Virus record (IMG/VR): IMGVR_UViG_3300008113_000621
Coordinates: 1-24,599 of that record
DNA length: 24,599 bases
Source: a virus
Strand: one strand, 5' to 3'
The position numbers were made by a program, and so were the translations under genes. Below the pieces are notes generated by a model. It searched no databases. It was not told the origin of the DNA and saw nothing but the letters and a program-made list of their open reading frames with translations. Numbering within the stretch: position 1 is the stretch's first letter; every line of letters begins with the position of its first letter. Positions 24,358 to 24,599 of the stretch are shown here, piece after piece.

Positions 24358-24599
24358 ATGTTGAAATTTGTAGTAAGCGAGGATAGAAATTGGTTAAGTT
24401 TAGTAGACTACACGGAAGAATTTGAGAGAAAACAGATTGATATATCTTTGACTAAAAAAATACACAATCACTTCTTTCATCCACTAGTTAAAAAGAAACA
24501 TTGGGATGGATCTATATGTTTCGTGGATAAAAAATTACCTGTCTGGAGAGTACCTGCAGGACTATGGTCCGAGGTTTACCAGATATGTGAAAAATATAA
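24358..24599 (+). CDS. uvsW: UvsW-like helicase, N-terminal part (truncated by window end)
   Basis: The frame starts at ATG 24358, 2 nt after the UvsY stop, and is open to the window end, 80 complete codons. The sequence reads MLKFVVSEDRNWLSLVDYTE at the start and later FFHPLVKKKHWDGSICFVD and VPAGLWSEVYQICEKY. This matches the N-terminal domain of T4 UvsW, which contains NPRFRYGNWDGRIRLLD and then PFGLVGQIKKFCD: the 'P-x-x-x-x-x-x-WDG' and 'P-x-GL' marks are the same with equal order. UvsW is an SF2 helicase that remodels branched DNA and R-loops and moves replication to the recombination-dependent mode. The helicase motifs lie beyond the window, so the family call rests on the N-domain only. 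Confidence 0.75.
   Translation, partial: MLKFVVSEDRNWLSLVDYTEEFERKQIDISLTKKIHNHFFHPLVKKKHWDGSICFVDKKLPVWRVPAGLWSEVYQICEKY

Noticed and set aside
1-24599. Possible stop-codon reassignment (TAG or TGA read as sense)
   Set aside because: All large frames end normally, mostly with TAA; TAG ends two small genes and TGA ends primase, each at a point where the next gene begins.
1-24599. tRNA genes, CRISPR arrays, insertion sequences or integrase
   Set aside because: No cloverleaf, regularly spaced direct repeats, transposase or recombinase motifs were seen on either strand.

Overview
The window is about 24.6 kb of a strictly lytic-type, T4-like (myovirus) phage genome that is strongly AT-rich, has almost no non-coding space and carries no integrase, IS element, tRNA or CRISPR array that I can see. 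Five protein families support this: a gp32-type single-stranded DNA-binding protein, a gp61-type primase, UvsY, the beginning of UvsW and a PhoH ATPase. The host is probably a member of the Bacteroidota. Genes start without Shine-Dalgarno sequences and instead sit behind short A/T-rich leaders, and one gene encodes a membrane/coiled-coil protein of a kind I associate with Bacteroidota phages. A cupredoxin-like module in the largest protein is of a type common in marine phage virion proteins, so a marine flavobacterial host is a reasonable guess (inference only).

Layout. (1) Positions 1-852, minus strand: phoH followed by the start of a small, possibly leucine-rich-repeat gene. (2) Positions 853-964: a divergent intergenic region holding a perfect 9-bp hairpin. 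(3) Positions 965-20946, plus strand: a tail/baseplate/fibre block of very large, mostly unrecognised virion proteins (305, 727, about 1098, 1870, 1020 and 830 aa). Mixed into it are a CHAP-type peptidoglycan hydrolase, a collagen-like tail fibre, a small coiled-coil protein, a membrane-anchored coiled-coil protein that could span the envelope, and a small tail-tube-like protein. (4) Positions 20924-24599, plus strand: a DNA metabolism block made of a RuvC-fold resolvase, gp32, gp61 primase, a 63-aa unknown, UvsY and UvsW (cut by the window end). The two blocks are joined by a 23-nt gene overlap.

How the genes work together. In T4, gp32, gp61, UvsY and UvsW act in recombination-dependent replication, and UvsY and UvsW are also close neighbours there. 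The RuvC-like nuclease would resolve the branched DNA before packaging. The structural block would build the tail tip, baseplate and fibres, with the CHAP enzyme opening the cell wall during entry or release.

Most notable observations: a +1 frame disruption near the 3' end of the 982-codon tail gene (about 7021-7035), where the reading frame continues for roughly 117 more codons; a cupredoxin-like domain that has lost most copper ligands; a gp32 gene with no ATA isoleucine codons although its neighbours use them heavily; a gp32 homologue without the T4 zinc ligands; and a 30-nt A/T-only tract directly ahead of gp32 that resembles the kind of site used for gp32 autoregulation.
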